Shown here one piece after another: positions 48,601-59,647 of a stretch of DNA of 64,000 bases. Position 1 is the stretch's first letter; every line of letters starts with the position of its first letter. A program made the position numbers and the translations under genes. The stretch covers positions 458,044-522,043 of the forward strand of contig NC_035171.2 of the NCBI RefSeq assembly GCF_001659605.2, in the 5' to 3' direction. A model generated the notes under the pieces. That model did no database searches, was not told the origin of the DNA, and saw only the letters and a list, made by a program, of their open reading frames with translations. This DNA comes from Manihot esculenta (Eukaryota; Streptophyta; Magnoliopsida; Malpighiales; Euphorbiaceae).

Positions 48601-48832
48601 TGAGTCAAACCCTTTGGACTATCTCTCATGTCCAATCGTGACTACAGCTGGGGGGAGTGAGATTTTCTCCTCCTCTGTGAAGACTAGTTGTGATGGTGTT
48701 TCTGTTTCTCAAACTCGGATAGAAGGGGGTTCCAAGGCTGTTGTTACAAGTGGGAAGCTGGCTTTGCAGCGAGTTCGAGTCATCTGTTCTCGAACTTATG
48801 TTTATTTCTGGTTTGATGTAGAAGATAACTGA
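45654..48832 (+). CDS. SKIP5: F-box protein SKIP5, 253 aa, 5 exons
   Basis: Exons 45654-45783, 46680-46824, 46907-46985, 47927-47985, 48484-48832; 762 nt, GT-AG, in phase. After a Lys-rich start (KRKLKHKKK) comes an F-box (INNLDDGCLMHIFSFLSPIP, then ALVCHRWHFLACHPRLWLRV). The C-terminal half has short repeats of a right-handed beta-helix type (RPGDTILISAGGSHQASNIQ, LANLTVKAELGCCLLHRSGR). The order and wording match Arabidopsis SKIP5, an ASK1-binding F-box protein, so it is presumably a substrate receptor of an SCF ubiquitin ligase. The start at 45654 is the best fit. The frame is also open upstream to 45462, which would add 64 residues. No damage is seen. Confidence 0.92.
47186..47279. repeat. 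47-bp tandem duplication in SKIP5 intron 3
   Basis: The unit ATTAATGATTGCCAAAAGAA... through GTGGTGAGGTAGTT occurs twice back to back with identical sequence, so it is a recent intronic duplication. Confidence 0.9.
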
Positions 48833-50596
48833 TGACTGTTCATCTCAAGCTAGCCTGTAACATAATGAACCTAGCTTTTTATTTATTCTCATTCTTGAAT
48901 TGATTCTGAATATAAATGCTTTCATTCAAGATAATTTCAGGGTTTTAAGAATAACCAGGAGTTACTTTGATGTCTGTAAATCAGAGTTTATCTTCATAGT
49001 TATTGATTGCCAGGCTTAGGAGGCCAAGTAACGTTACCGGGAACACATGGAGAATAGCGTCTCAAAGTAAAATATCTCCTCCCTATGTGGGCAAAATTTT
49101 ATTGAAAACTAAAATGGCATCTCCCTTCAGTCCCTTGAGTGGTCTCACCAAAGTGAACTTTTGAAGGGGGAAATCAGGAAATCTGTTAAAGGCGAGAAAC
49201 TTAAAGAATGCACTCGTATAGTCCTCTCAAACTCGCATCTAGTGTCACAATTAAGAACTTTAATCAAGTGCCAGCCAGATCACGATTACTGGAGAATCTT
49301 ATCCAGTTATCCTGCAAGCTCTTGTAATAAAGTCTGAGAAATGCAATTTCAAGTTTCAGAAACTAGGAATAAATTCTCGTCAGCCGCATAGACAGAATTC
49401 TTTGGTTTTTGACCTCATTTAAAATTCTTGAAATCTGCCATGGTATAATGTAATTACCAACCAGCCATATTCTCCAAGGAGTGCCACATTCTAAAAAACA
49501 GTTGAAAATTGCTTCGTGGGCATATCGACCTTCATAAGAACCACAAAAGCCAAAAGGCTGCAAAATTTTACCATAGAATTAGTAAGGGCCAAAGGGTGCA
49601 CCTCCAATGTCCAGACCTTCGGTGAAAAACTAAATTGAGAGCGTGGAATTAGCTGCTAATCTAAGAAGTACTACGCAAAAACAAATGGAATGCCAGGGGT
49701 GAAGGAATTAAAGTGGTCATTAACTGCTTCAGTGACATCATATTTCAGCTTACGACTTCTTGAACTTTTATCAGCAGTTGTTATGTGTCACATATTATAG
49801 GAAGAAATATATAAATAGAAGGGAGTAAAAGGTATAATAAGGAAATACTATAGCTATCAGAAGTTGTTATAGCTAGAACTAGAGAGCTGTAAATTAGTTA
49901 CTGAGGACCAGTATATGTCTCAGCATGCACATGTAAAGGCATTCAGATACATCAATACAAATATATCCTGCTTTCCTCTAAAATTCTCTTCTATCTATCC
50001 AAACACCCTTTCTCCTCTCCTCTTCTACTTCTACTTTGTCTCTATTTCCTATATGATCCTTAAATACCAAAATGGCTATACATTAGCCCAGAGAAAAAAA
50101 TATAACGAAGAAAAAGGGCATAAGACTCTGAGCTTATTCAATGAAATTTTTCACATCCAATGCTATTGGTATCAAGACCACAGTGAGCCAATTTTCATTA
50201 CAAACAATTATCCAACCAATTTAAGCTCAAAGAACACTGATGCAATATTTCAAATTCCAATGACCATATCACAGACTAGCATATTCTATAAGCATCAATA
50301 AAAAACATACAAGCGTCAATAGTTCTTGCAACAACCGGCAGAAAAAGCAAAACATCATGAAGAAATAATCCCTCATGTAAGAAAAATTTCAAGGTACAAT
50401 TTCAGTGTGATGCGCATCAAAGCAGATCCACCTCTGGTTCCTTGATAACAATTTTCACCAAAATATAGGAGCTACCGAAATAATGCATGACCTAATGAAC
50501 TCAGCTAATAATCATGGTAAATTCAATCAATATCTACTTAGTTGAATAGAAATGAAGAGTACCATTTACCATTCAAAACTAATTGGCACGCATACC
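48833..50596. other. Intergenic downstream of SKIP5
   Basis: It contains the SKIP5 3' untranslated region. A 66-codon minus-strand frame at 49363-49563 (FGFCGSYEGRYAHEA, CFLECGTPWRIWLVG) looks protein-like in composition, but I do not recognise it and no splice partner is evident. Nothing else was assigned. Confidence 0.4.
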
Positions 50597-50772
50597 GTCA
50601 AGGTCATAGAGTTTTTGGGAACCAAAATTGTAATTTTTCAACATTAAAATTTCCATGAAGTAGTATTTGGATAAATTAGTAGAAAATTAAGAGTCGAGAC
50701 AATTTGTTATAATTTCTTTTCATATATTTATTTGGAGGTGTGTCATACGAAACATGTTGACGTCTCCTCTTA
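50597..50772 (+). repeat. Left copy of a ~180-bp direct repeat (candidate LTR of old element J)
   Basis: GTCAAGGTCATAGAG... through GTTGACGTCTCCTC aligns with 56950-57150 with many substitutions. In the right copy a purine stretch (AAGTGAAGGAG) precedes TGTCAAAGTC, as a polypurine tract precedes an LTR. J would then span 50.6-57.2 kb. No reverse transcriptase or integrase is recognisable inside it, so the retrotransposon reading is an inference. Confidence 0.45.
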
Positions 50773-51883
50773 CTGGAATGTCTACTACCCAAGAAAAGAG
50801 AGTTGAGGAGCTTCATGCTTAGGTCAGTGAATGTCATGAATAAGCTGACATGAGAGATGGAGATACGCGCAATGTGGGGCTAAGAAGAAGGTGTGTGCAT
50901 TTTGGCTGTGGCGGCCATGTCGATTAGAGATGTTGCATGCTCCACTGTGTGTACTAATTGAGGAAAGAGTAATGATCTAGTTCTTGACCTGTCTTTTGGA
51001 GAGGGGGTAATAACTAGGTATTGCATGCTCCTTTTTAATTATTTTTGGAGAGAGAGTAATGACTTCGTGATACAAAGATAAGGGTGAGGATGAGCCAAGA
51101 GAGCTTGAGGCTATCTAAGAGTCCCAAGTTTAGCACCTTCAAGAATTGAGGCAGCGGTCTCTTGTTATAAAATTGAGACAGAGGCCTCCTGTATTAAAAT
51201 TGAGGCAAAAGCCTCCTGTATTAAAATTGAGGTAGAGATCTACTGATAATGAATTGATGCAGAGGCCTCTCATGTATTTTTACAGGAATGGTGTAAAAAT
51301 GTTAAATATGACATATGAGAGACTATGAGTAGTACTTCAGAAGTGAACCGAAGGAATAATTATCAATGGCATGAATTACGAGTCAATGCCTATGAAGTAG
51401 GTAATGGTGAAATCTCAGAGCCCCAATCTTTGTTGTGGGATGGGGGTAAATAATTTCCTCTTCAATATGAACTTATTTATTAATATTGTTGAGAATTGTG
51501 ATTGTGTCGGCATAAGAGAATAACATTTATATCGTCAAACTATAAAGTTAAATATATTCGAAGAATGAAAAGGTAAATCCTGTGGATAGAGAATGTTCAC
51601 ACTTTACAAGAGAAAAGAGGTAATGTGAAATGGTAAGTTTCAATTTTACTATAAGAATGGAGCATTTGTTATTCAAGAGAGTTGGTAAACTCCAACAATG
51701 TGTTCATAAAGAAAGTACAAAAAGGAATTTTTCAATATCTATGGTTGATACAAAAGAATGTGACATTTGACTTTTAATAGAATAAGCGAATTGTGACAAC
51801 AAATTCAAGTACATGACTGAGCTTAAAACCTTCCTGAAGAAGGTTGAAACCTGAAGGAATAGGGTGTAGAGAAAGGGGTGATC
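50773..51883. other. Interior of candidate element J, left part
   Basis: Non-coding by inspection. It contains a degenerate ~33-bp tandem repeat at 51140-51280. No retroelement protein domain was recognised. Confidence 0.4.
51140..51280. repeat. ~33-bp degenerate tandem repeat, 4 copies
   Basis: Units of the type AAATTGAGGCAGAGGCCTCC followed by TGTATT recur four times with substitutions. Confidence 0.7.
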
Positions 51884-51888
51884 AAGAT

Positions 51889-54800
51889 TGTAACGACCCC
51901 GAAATTGGACCGCTACCGGCGCTAGGGTTCAGATCGACTTAAGGTTGCCGGAGCCCGTAGCAAGCCTACTATACATCCCGTGTACCTGATAAAAATCCCA
52001 TACATGATTACACAAGACAACACAAACATAAACATTCCATGAACCATGGCTCGACCTATGCATGTATCAAAACTGAATACATAAAACCCATACTAGTGCC
52101 CTCATTAAATGCTCTAGTATGGTAAACATTACATGCCTCAAGTTTGGTTCAAACATAACTTATAATTAAAATTTTTACATAAGGATCATGTTAACAAGGA
52201 TTACAAAGATAAAAACTAGGGCAAAGTACAATTCTAATCCATTAAAATTTACACGTCCACACTATACTATTACATTAGACTATACCAGCTACTATGCCAA
52301 CTCCCTGGAGCTATCTTCATTCCTGCAAACCTGGGGTTAGGGAAAAGGGAAAAGGGATAAGCTACAAGAGCCTAGTGAGCAGAACATAAAAATAATTAAA
52401 TAAACATATACTCGTATGAAATGCGTCACAACACAAACAATTCACATCAAGATAGACTTGTCACCAGTAACCCTCTACATATTCCAATAGTGCCTGGCCC
52501 TCGACGGAGCTCCTCAGGACTTCCTCTTAAGCATAACATAACATATCCAAAATGCCGGGGGCGTAGAATGGGCCTCACATGGACTTTCCCTTACATATTG
52601 TCTGGGGCATGGAATGGGCCTCACCAGGACTTCCGTATCGTATCATATCGTATCATCTCAAGGGCTAGTGGGTCATCCAATATCCATTTACATCAACAGT
52701 AAATTATACAATGCATCATATTCGTGAATTCTAATGCAAACATCCTAATATATATACATAGCATTCGTGATGCATAAACATACTTAAAAAGTTTGATTAC
52801 TTTGAAACAATAGATTAGTCCAGTTCTACTTACCTTTGGCTGACGCTCGCCTAAAACTGATGCAGTTATCTCACTGCAGGCCTCTACAGTCTCCCAGGTC
52901 CGAGCTTACACAGATGGACTCAAATGAGGGACCAACATAACTATTACATGACTCTAAACAACTCCCCAAAAACCCCCTAAAACATACCAAAACATGCACA
53001 TAAAACAAGCAGAAGAAGGCTGGGCAGGGGACTTTCGGTGTCAGGTTCGGCGGCCAAAGGTCCATCACAGATCCGAAAGTCAGGGACTTTCGAGGGCAGG
53101 TTAGGCGGCCAAAAGGCTGCCTTCACAAGCAGGTTCGGTGGCTGAACCTTGCTTCGGCGGCCGAACCTGGGTTCTCCAGCAAGGCAGAACCCGATTCTGC
53201 CCAATGCACACAGCCACCCAACTCTCCAATCCTCACACCCAACAACTCAAAAACATACATACTCACTCAATCATGCATAAGGGATATAAAAACTAGCTTA
53301 ATCCCCAACAAGGAACAACAAAAACAACACAAGAGTAAACATTCATTAATAACCCAACTCAAACCCTAAAACTTTAGATCTAACCATTTCATGCATTATT
53401 AACCCTTAACCCTTTCTTAAAACTTAATTAAAACATAGGAAAGGTAACGATCTAGACTTACCTCTTGGAGATTTAAAAGTGACAGCAACTCCAATGTAGA
53501 GATGAGGTAAAATGGTCTCCGGAGGTCTCCAAGGTTTAAAAACTTGGATTCAAGCTCAAATCTTCAAAAATAAGAAAAAACTCACGAATTTTTTGAAAGA
53601 TTTGAAGGAAAAACAACAAGAACAACAAAGGGAGGGCAAGGACTCACCTCTGCCCGAAAATGGAGAGAAAGCTCTCCCATTTTCCGGCTGAAGGCCTCTT
53701 ATAGGTGGCTGGATTGTAACAGCCCGGCCCCGTACGACCGGCCCTGTTACCGCTCACAGCCCGTGACCTTCCTCTGGGCCCAGCCACTGTGAGCAGCTCT
53801 TAACATCCCTTCACCCTCACGGGTTCCAGGCAGGATTTGTCCCTCGGGGGAGCCATTACGGCCCGCCCTAGCCCGAGTGGATTTGGCCCAATTCCTTCCT
53901 CTGGGAATTAGGTCGCCTCCCCCACTGCTCGAACCCTTGACCTCCCACTTTAAGGGAATAGTCTGGTGAGAGTGAGTACCAATTGTGCCATTGGCTCCAC
54001 ACGAGTCTCAGCCCCGCCGCCAATTGCGAGCAAGTTCCTGCGCCTCAAGTTCTCCCGTTTCCGGGACTGCATCTGTGCAGACAAGGGCCCGGGGACTTTC
54101 CTGGGTGAAGAAGGAATCACCCAGCCACTCCACCTCATGGCACAATTGGTACTCACTCTCACCAGACTATTCCCTTAAAGTGGGAGGTCAAGGGTTCGAG
54201 CAGTGGGGGAGGCGACCTAATTCCCAGAGGAAGGAATTGGGCCAAATCCACTCGGGTTAGGGCGGGCCGTAATGGCTCCCCCGAGGGACAAATCCTGCCT
54301 GGAACCCGTGAGGGTGAAGGGATGTTAAGAGCTGCTCACAGTGGCTGGGCCCAGAGGAAGGTCACGGGCTGTGAGCGGTAACAGGGCCGGTCGTACGGGG
54401 CCGGGCTGTTACATAAAAAAAAATGTGCAACCATGAGATCGTAAGCCCCGTTCTGTTAGCCCACTATAGTGAGCCGAGTGGATAACTGTGAAACAACGGC
54501 CAGTTCTCTTGGACACAGGATCGCAAGGCTCCACACGAGTCTCAGCCCCGCCGCCAATTGCGAGCAAGTTCCTGCGCCTCAAGTTCTCCCGTTTCCGGGA
54601 CTGCATCTGTGCAGACAAGGGCCCGGGGACTTTCCTGGGTGAAGAGGGAATCACCCAGCCACTCCACCTCATGGCACAATTGGTACTCACTCTCACCAGA
54701 CTATTCCCTTAAAGTGGGAGGTCAAGGGTTCGAGCAGTGGGGGAGGCGACCTAATTCCCAGAGGAAGGAATTGGGCCAAATCCACTCGGGCTAGGGCGGG

Positions 54801-55219
54801 CCGTAATGTCTCCCCCGAGGGACAAATCCTGCCTGGAACCCGTGAGGGTGAAGGGATGTTAAGAGCTGCTCACAGTGGCTGGGCCCAGAGGAAGGTCACG
54901 GGCTGTGAGCGGTAACAGGGCCGGTCGTACGGGGCCGGGCTGTTACATGGATAAACCACCTTCGGGGGCCGAAATGAGAGGTCCCGCAGCGGCACCACCT
55001 TCGACGGCCGAACTTGAAGGTTCTGCGGCCGAACTTGGATTTTTCCTTTCAAAACTATTTTCTTTCTTTTTAATTTTAAACCTTAAAATTTTCAAATTCA
55101 TTTAATAAAAACCTTATTTTACCCTGCCTAAGGAGATTTCAGGTTCGAGATTCCGGGTTTCAATGGGGATTCCATCGGAAGGTTGGAATTCCGACGCTGG
55201 AGTTTAGCCGGGTATTACA
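51889..55219 (-). mobile_element. Solo gypsy LTR G, TSD AAGAT, with nested insertion H
   Basis: On the minus strand it starts TGTAATACCCGGCTAAA at 55219 and ends GGTCGTTACA at 51889, the family LTR termini. Both sides carry the same 5 bp, AAGAT (51884-51888 and 55220-55224). There is no primer-binding site, polypurine tract or coding region, so it is a solo LTR left by recombination between two LTRs. Minus insertion H (1233 bp plus its duplicated 5 bp) it is about 2.09 kb, near the family length. It has the TATA variant at 53696-53703 and eroded TTCGGCNGCCGAA dyads. Confidence 0.9.
53715..54947. mobile_element. Palindromic insertion H (1233 bp), TSD TGGAT, terminal TGTAACAGCCCGG...
   Basis: It is flanked on both sides by TGGAT (53710-53714 and 54948-54952), and its ends are TGTAACAGCCCGGCCCCG and its exact reverse complement. 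Left arm 53715-53991 is the reverse complement of 54138-54412 (about 275 bp); between them is a ~146-bp spacer. After TAAAAAAAAA and ~115 bp of unique DNA (54413-54530) the spacer and the right arm are repeated in direct orientation (54531-54947). A 5-bp duplication with TG...CA ends points to a retroelement integrase, but no known LTR element has its terminal repeat inverted. Each arm holds a tRNA-like promoter pair (TGGCACAATTGG and GGTTCGAGC). It carries no protein domain. Confidence 0.85.
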
Positions 55220-55224
55220 AAGAT

Positions 55225-56378
55225 TGCATTAGTTATAAGGAGTCAAAGAGATGTTTAACTCTCGATATCCAATTAATAACCACCCAAGAAGATGGGCCAA
55301 AGCAGTAAGTGGGGGAGTGGTTTGAAATATGGTAAACAGGGTGACATAAAAGTGGCACAACTAAGCATTAGAAAGTGTTCTTTGTGAAGAAAGCCACATC
55401 ATGCTACAAATTACTTGTGTGGAAATGCTTCGAAGACCTTGAAGGACTTTGCAAGGAAAACTAAATAAAGAAGGAGGGAACATGAAGTATAAATCACAGA
55501 GTTATCAATTCTGGGTTGTTTGTGCTTTCTTATTCCTCCCTGCCTAGAGTAATGTTGTTCGCGTGAAGGAATTGGAGAATAATGTGTATTATTAAAAGAT
55601 AAATTTAGTCTTACCTGTGTGGTTGAGTAGGAAAGAAACCTCATGGCCAAATAAAAGTTCTCATAAGTGGGTCAACATGGAGGAGAACCGAGATAGGTCA
55701 AGAAGTACATGTTGCTTGAGGCAAATTGATGAGACAAGTCGATATTGTGAGTTATGATGAAAGCGGCATGATAAAGAGAGTATCTTCTAGTAATTTCTTA
55801 GTGCTTAGTCATAACGATGGTATTAATTGCTTCGTGTATAGTCAATTTTTATAGTTGTTTTGAGTATATTTCTGTTGTTCATTGGGTTCAACAAGAAAAT
55901 ACTACATGTCATTCATCTTGGATATTTTATGCGTAGTGTCGTCTTTTTGTAGACATTTGGATAAACTACATTCTTAGATAGAGAAAAAGAGATAAAGTGT
56001 GCAGAATGCCAGAGCTTATGAAGGGGAGAATTGTAAGACATGCAAAAGAGGAAGAGAGTGCTGAGTGAATTGTTATGAAAGTGGGGAGACCGCTTTCATA
56101 GGAAGATTCATCGAGCTTCGCTACAAGTGGAATAGGATTGCGTTGTATCGAGGAGATAGGTAATTGCAGTTCAAGTCTTAGTGGTCAAGTACTGTTGGCA
56201 TACCCATTGATTCATATGGTATTGTATTCTAGATAACTTACTATATTAACTATTATTTGAATCTAATTTGGTTATTATTAACCTTTCTTATGAGGCTATT
56301 ACAGGTTAATCACGATATCATGTGTGGCGTTAGTTTATGCAGGTTGATAGATTTACTGTATGATTGGGTCGTGCTTTT
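55225..56378. other. Interior of candidate element J, right part
   Basis: Continuation of the sequence interrupted by solo LTR G. No coding domain was recognised. Confidence 0.35.
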
Positions 56379-56762
56379 GAGGTAAGGAGTAAAGTAACAA
56401 CTTCCCGCAACATTTGCAATAGATTGGGGAATCAAGGGCATAACATTTACCAACCGAAGATAGAGTTTTCATAATTTCATCATCATTAGGAGCTACCAGC
56501 TCACATGAGGTAGGGAGTAAAGTAACAACTTCCTGCAACATTTGCAATAGATTGAGGAATCAAAGGCAAAACATTTACCAACCGAAGATAGAGTTTTAAT
56601 AATTTCATCATCATTAGGAGCTACCAGCTCACATGAGGTAGGGAGTAAAGTAACAACTTCCCGCAACATTTGCAGTAGATTGAGGAATCAAAGGCAGAAC
56701 ATTTACCAACCGAAAATAGAGTTTTCGTAGTTTCATCATCATTAGGAGCTACCAGCTCACAG
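56379..56762. repeat. 128-bp tandem repeat, 3 copies
   Basis: Units begin at 56379, 56507 and 56635 (GAGGTAGGGAGTAAAGTAAC...) with a constant 128-bp period and few differences. On the minus strand each unit reads through as a Cys-containing peptide (CELVAPNDDE, YCKCCGKLLLYSLP), and the frame continues to the right into DAFRFACNVTCSRSCLIKLL up to about 56880. This looks like a triplicated exon of a host gene that I cannot name. Confidence 0.85.
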
Positions 56763-56945
56763 AGATCAATTGGGAGAGACACCCATAGCTGAATGAGATC
56801 ATAACAAAGAGTGAGACTATCCAATAATTTAATCAAGCAAGATCGGGAGCATGTCACATTGCAAGCAAACCTAAAAGCATCAGATTCGAAGATTGAAGAA
56901 CCCCAATAAGCTTAGTCGATGAGGACGTCGACCGTTTAAGTGAAG

Positions 56946-57205
56946 GAGTGTCAAAGTCATAAAGTTTTCAGGGATCAAAACTATAATTTTCAGGGATCAA
57001 AACTATAATTTTCCAACATTGAAATTTTCATGAAGTAATATTGGGATAAATTACTAGAAAGTTAAGAGTGGAGACAATTTATTGTAATTCTTTTTCATGT
57101 ATTTATTTTGGGAGTGTCATATGAGATATGTTGATGTCTCCTCCAACCTTATTTATTTTCAAGACTCTTTAGGGGAGTAACTAGTTGGCCACCAGTGAGA
57201 GCTGG
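56946..57205 (+). repeat. Right copy of the J direct repeat, cut by element F
   Basis: It pairs with 50597-50772. The start TGTCAAAGTCATAAAG follows a purine stretch. An internal 26-bp stretch (AACTATAATTTTCAGGGATC) is duplicated at 56967-57010. It ends where LTR F is inserted; the last five bases GCTGG (57201-57205) are the predicted target duplication of F. Confidence 0.5.
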
Positions 57206-59537
57206 TGTAACGACCCGAAAATCGGACCGCTACCGGCGCTAGGATCCAGATCGGCTTAAGGCCGCCGGGACCCGTAGCAAGCCTGACATATAACCTGTAA
57301 ACCTGTATAATCCCATACATGATCAACATGCATAAAAATTTAAAACTTTTCCTTCAAACATCCAACTCAACCTGAACATACATGTACATAGTCATGATCA
57401 TAATCGTGATCCCTCTGTGGGATCTCATCAATGCCCCAACGGGCGATACAACATGAGATGAGTTGGCTTTCATGAACATTATAAAACATTTTTGATCATG
57501 TAATAAAAGGGATACCTCATACACAATGTCAAGCACAATATCTAATCCTCAATATCATTACATGACTGAAACTGTACTTTTACATAACATTAATACATTT
57601 ATCATGTCCACACTATCTATTACATAAATCAGACTTCATTACTCTTATAAACCTCCTGATCTACCCTGTACCTGCAATCCTGGGGAAATGGGAGAGGGAT
57701 GAGCTACTAGAGCCCAGTGGGCAGAATAATAAAAAACATTTAAATCATATGGATCATGGAATGCATCACATCACATCTAATCACATCAAGGATGAACTTG
57801 TCACCAATAGCCCTCTACATGGTCCAACTGTGCCAGAACGTAGAATGGGTCCTGGTCTTTCCCTTACATAACATATCATAACATAACAGTGTCCAACTGT
57901 GCCAGAACGTAGAATGGGTCCTGGTCTTTCCCTTACATAGTGCCAGCGAATGTAGAATGGGTCCCACTGGTCTTACTTTCCGTACCGTACATATCACATC
58001 GTCATATCATAGATCGAGGGCTATGGATCATCCAACATTCATCCACATCAACATAAAAATATGCAATGCAACATATTCGTGAATTCTAATGCAAGCAACC
58101 TAATTCATCACATGGCATTTATGATGCGTGGAACATGCTGAAAAGTTCATTCTTTGCTTTAAAACATAATAAGTTATTCCACTCACCTCTGGGTAGCTCT
58201 GACCAGACACTGGGGCAACAGACTCACTGCTGGGGTCCTCGATTCCTCGGGTCCGAACCTACACAGGTGGACTCAAATGAGGGACCAACATACATGAACA
58301 TCACTCTAAACTATTCCCCAAAAACCCCCCCTAAAACATCATGAAATAATCATAGAGAAACATGTAAGAAATGGCTGAACAGGGCACTTTCGGCGGTAGG
58401 TTCGGCGGCCGAAAGTCCCTCCAGAGCCGAAAGTCAGGCAGGTTCGGCGGCACCTTCGGCGGCCGAAACTCCCAGACAGAGGCGAAACTCATGCATGTTC
58501 GACGGCACCTTCGGCGGCCGAAAGTCCCAGACAGAGATGAAAGTCTCTTTTCGGGGGCAACTTCGGCAGCCGAAAGGCCTGCCTCCCCAGCCATGTTCGG
58601 CGGCCGAAAGTTCTTTCGGCTGCCGAACCTGGTTTCTGCCAAAGGGCAGAAACTTGGCTCATTGAAGCACATTTGCCTCCAATCTCATCCAAACATGCAT
58701 AAACCTATTCTTCAACATTCCCAACCATACACAAGCAAACATACAAGTTCCTAGGGGCATCAAACCATCAAAAACCCCAACTACAACACACAAGCAACTC
58801 ACATTGTTCAAAAATCACACCAAAAACCCATAACGTAACTATGACCTAAACATGCATTCTACCCCCATGAACTTCATAAAACTTACTTAAAACATAACAT
58901 AAGCTAGAGATCGACTCTTACCTCTTGAAGATCGAGAGTAGAGGCGACTAAACTTGGAGTTGGAAGAGATTCGAGTTCTTGAACCTCAAAGCTCCAAAAC
59001 TTTGCTCAAAAGCTCAAATCTTCAAAACGAAGTTAAAACAAGTGAAAAACTTGAAAGATCTAGAGGAAAAATAACAAAGATCGGTGAGCGGCGGCGGAAA
59101 GCTCACCTTGGCCGAAAATGGGGAAAAGCTCGCCCGTTTTCGGCTAAGGGACCCTTTTATAGTGGCTGGCCAGGCCACGTTCGGGGGCCGAATGTGCCTC
59201 CGCATGCATGCCATGTTCGGCGGCCGAACTTGAGGTTCGGCGGCCGAACTTGAGGTTCGGCGGCCGAACCTGGACTTCCCTCACTTGTGCTTTCGGGGGC
59301 CTAAAGGCGCTCCCGAAGGCATGCATGTTCGGCGGCCTAACTTGAGGTTCGGCGGCCGAACCTGAGTTTTCCTCCAAGGTTGTTTTAATGCAAAAACTCA
59401 TTTCCATTTTACTTAAAACCATGAAATACCTTAAAACATTTTATGAAAACATGTTTCTACCCTACTAGAGGCTTCCAACATCCGAGATTCCACCGGACGG
59501 TAGGAATTTCGATACCGGAGTCTAGCCGGGTATTACA
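57206..59537 (-). mobile_element. 3' LTR of gypsy element F (2332 bp)
   Basis: On the minus strand it starts TGTAATACCCGGCTAGA at 59537 directly after the polypurine tract (59538-59551, TAAGGGGGGGAGAA) and ends GGGTCGTTACA at 57206. The TATA box is at 59154-59161. TTCGGCNGCCGAA dyads are well preserved at 58390-58625 and 59215-59360. The short repeat with TGCCAGAACGTAGAATGGGT is at 57829-57970. The LTR is almost free of decay, so this is the youngest copy in the window. Confidence 0.9.
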
Positions 59538-59647
59538 TTCTCCCCCCCTTAAGAACATTCGTCCCCGAATGTACCTCAACTAGCACACATAGCATGGCAT
59601 AAAACATAACATACATACATAGCACATAAACACATAGAGATCTAACC

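Noticed and set aside
49363..49563. 66-codon minus-strand frame downstream of SKIP5
   Set aside because: The composition is protein-like but I recognise no family and see no partner exons, so it is not called a gene.
53950..54794. Several 70-95-codon frames with nearly identical ends on both strands
   Set aside because: They are produced by the inverted and direct repeats of insertion H; the shared termini are the repeat arms.
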